Shown here piece after piece: positions 62,336 to 64,000 of a DNA stretch of 64,000 bases (the first letter of the stretch is position 1; each line of letters starts with the position of its first letter). Source of the stretch: Oegoconia quadripuncta (lineage: Eukaryota; Arthropoda; Insecta; Lepidoptera; Autostichidae); NCBI GenBank assembly GCA_949316235.1, contig OX438743.1:40455242-40519241 (forward strand), in the 5' to 3' direction. The translations under genes and the position numbers were made by a program. The notes beneath the pieces were generated by a model. That model ran no database searches, was not told where the DNA came from, and saw only the letters and a program-made list of their open reading frames with translations.

Positions 62336-62889
62336 AACTTCGTTGAAGTTAGACAAAATTTTGCAATTTTATTGTTGATACAATGTCACTGATGATGGGA
62401 CAAGTATTTCTAATGATTTCATATAGGTTATTGAACGATTTAAACTGTAAGAAAATTTACTTAACTCACACTGGAATGTTTTAGTCTGCTAAAGATCAAT
62501 TTAATTAGTCAATAGAGTAAACCAAATTTAAATATTTTTCATATCATCAAATACTGAATACGGCTCTGTTTTGAAACAAATTATCGAAGATAGAAACAAA
62601 ATTATTACGTAACTCAGAGCGGCCTTTCGACTAAATGATTGTGACATAATGGTTTCAATGTCTTAAAAAATGAGCACTAATTTTCACAGATAGACACATA
62701 ACTAACGTCCCTTATCGCAAATGGGATGGTCAGAGATATCCCAAAAATTTGTGTTTGGTTATTCCCAACATTCAGCAATCGATTTTTAAGTAGGTATATG
62801 TCTCATATCTAAAGTGTCATCCAAACGCATAATTTTCAACTGGCTATTAAACTATGAAGATACAGAAATGCTCCTTTGATTATTTCCTT

Positions 62890-62965
62890 TCCTTTGAAAA
62901 ACTTTAATAATAAGATAAAATAAGTATGTGACGTTTTCAAGTGATAATTTTTATCCTACGATTTT
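62890..62965 (+). mobile_element. LINE 3' UTR scrap
   Basis: AATAATAAGATAAAATAAGT and GTGACGTTTTCAAGTGATAA, then TTTTTATCCTACGA, matches the UTR at 6885-6945. No coding part. Confidence 0.65.
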
Positions 62966-63264
62966 TGTTTTGATATGTATGAACATAAATAAAATGTAAT
63001 TAAAACATTATTCTTTATCATAAAAAAAACCACATCCAAATCAACCCATGCTTACTGAGATACATCCGGGATAAAGTCTGGACACATAGACAGATACAAC
63101 ACTGTCAAACACAACAATAGTTTTTCGTCGGGGGTTAAAAAGAGCCATTTGCTATATTTTGAAATAATCTATCCATTAAATAAATGAAGATTTATCTTTT
63201 TTTTTAATAATAAATGCACATAGGTATACACTGCGCCATCTAGTTCCACGTTAAGCAAATAGAC

Positions 63265-63593
63265 TTTTTTTTGATGCCCAACAGGTTAGCACTTGACCTC
63301 AATCACACATGATATTAAGTGAAGATGAGGCCGAAGGTGGAATCGTACAGACCCTGAAACCCAAATAATTTGGGGAAGTGGCTATCTTATCTCTGACAAC
63401 CGGAACACAACAATGCTATTAACATTGCTGTTTGGCGGCAGATTTAGATAAGATGTGGTAGCTAGCCAGACGGACATTTAAAATGCCCTACCACCAACCA
63501 AACCGAGCACTAAACATGTATACCCCGCTGGGGATCGAACCCGCGACCTTCGATTCGTAAGCCCTTTGTTGTTTACATTGAGCCACGGAGGCG
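63265..63593 (-). mobile_element. SINE family 2, full length, nested in SINE family 3
   Basis: On the minus strand: head CCTCCGTGGCTCAATGTAAA, B box GGTTCGATCCCC, full body, CATGTGTGATTGAGGTC and an A-rich tail. GACTT before its tail (63261-63266) and after its head (63597-63601) may be the target duplication. Confidence 0.9.
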
Positions 63594-63708
63594 GAGGACT
63601 TGTATTATGGATACCAAATGGTTGATAACCTACACAAGTAGGTACATTTTTTTGTAAATAAATAAATACATTATATTAATTAAAAACATCCATAACTCGG
63701 GAACACAA

Positions 63709-63857
63709 TATGAGCTAGTGACGTCATCACATTGGGCGTGGTTTAGCCGGTATGACTATCGCTTGTCGGATTATACGAAAACGAGTTGCGACGGACACCC
63801 ATCAATAAAACTTGTAAAAATACACAAGAACTGGAACTTCAAGAATTGGTTTTATAG
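63709..63857. other. 149-bp insertion of unknown type
   Basis: TATGAGCTAGTGACGTCATC begins the segment, and TTCAAGAATTGGTTTTATAG ends it. It is absent from all other copies of SINE family 3. TATGAG and TTATAG at the two edges are only loosely similar. No inverted ends are seen. Confidence 0.45.
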
Positions 63858-64000
63858 TGTCTGTATCCATCATACAAACATAGATATGTAGATACTTAAG
63901 AATTTTTTTGTAATTTTTCTTTCTGTGTTTCATTTTGGTGGTGTTGTTATACTTATTAGTTCTGTTGTGTTACAATATTTATTTTATATAATGCTAAGTA

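Larger units (their letters stand above)
63225..63890 (-). mobile_element. SINE family 3 interrupted twice
   Basis: The end (CTGCGCCATCTAGTTCCACG) is at 63230. The middle (ACTTGTATTATGGATACCAA) resumes at 63598 and runs to CTCGGGAACACAA at 63708. The part TGTCTGTATCCATCATACAA resumes at 63858. A SINE family 2 (63265-63593) and a 149-bp unknown sequence (63709-63857) are the two insertions. Confidence 0.75.

Overview
The window looks like transposon-rich intergenic or intronic DNA from a moth or butterfly (Lepidoptera). It is AT-rich and eukaryotic, with polyadenylation signals and GT-AG introns. It is packed with repeats I associate with lepidopteran genomes: tRNA-derived SINEs with clear Pol III B boxes, LINE ends tailed with repeated TTTGAC or TATC units, RTE-type and Jockey/CR1-type LINE fragments, and many short inverted-repeat transposons (MITEs). 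I recognise no host protein-coding exon with confidence. Almost every long open frame belongs to a mobile element or runs through one by chance.

Layout. 1-2.6 kb: SINE pieces, an inverted-repeat element carrying a nested palindromic MITE and an 83-bp retroelement tail, and a LINE C-terminus. 3.1-3.85 kb: an unrecognised GC/CpG-rich island. 4.7-10 kb: five LINE 3' ends of Jockey/CR1 type. 10-12.1 kb: a foldback element, a SINE, a 200-bp assembly gap and an RTE LINE fragment. 12.3-20.4 kb: short tandem repeats, several MITEs and SINE copies. 21.4-29.1 kb: reverse-transcriptase-bearing LINE remnants, one split by an 866-bp Tc1/mariner-like element that keeps only the transposase C-terminus. 30.3-34.4 kb: large foldbacks and nested MITEs. 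35.3-39.5 kb: a possible 1.46-kb inverted-repeat element, an RTE fragment, a SINE and a decayed nuclease-like retroelement domain. 41,570-45,217: an apparently intact PIF/Harbinger transposon. 46.3-64 kb: two more nuclease-like domain fragments, a hAT MITE with a perfect 8-bp target duplication, a perfect 36-bp hairpin, a 24-bp minisatellite and multiply nested SINEs.

Two systems stand out. (1) The Harbinger element is bounded by TAA duplications. It carries a DDE transposase gene (+) and a MADF-BESS DNA-binding protein gene (-), each with one intron. The genes are reciprocally interleaved: exon 2 of each lies inside the intron of the other, and both joined frames are open. (2) Three decayed copies (37.4, 46.5 and 60.5 kb) of one C-terminal protein module were found. 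Its hallmarks are VWDAT..DTLAPSH, VETLGPW, RLV.ASGD.RAG and SIAIQRGNAASILGTL. The 60.5-kb copy is a 5'-truncated insertion flanked by an 8-bp duplication of its SINE target. A second 83-bp insertion at 1,532 has the same 3' end and a 12-bp duplication. Together these show the module is the C-terminus of a target-primed (LINE-like) retroelement.
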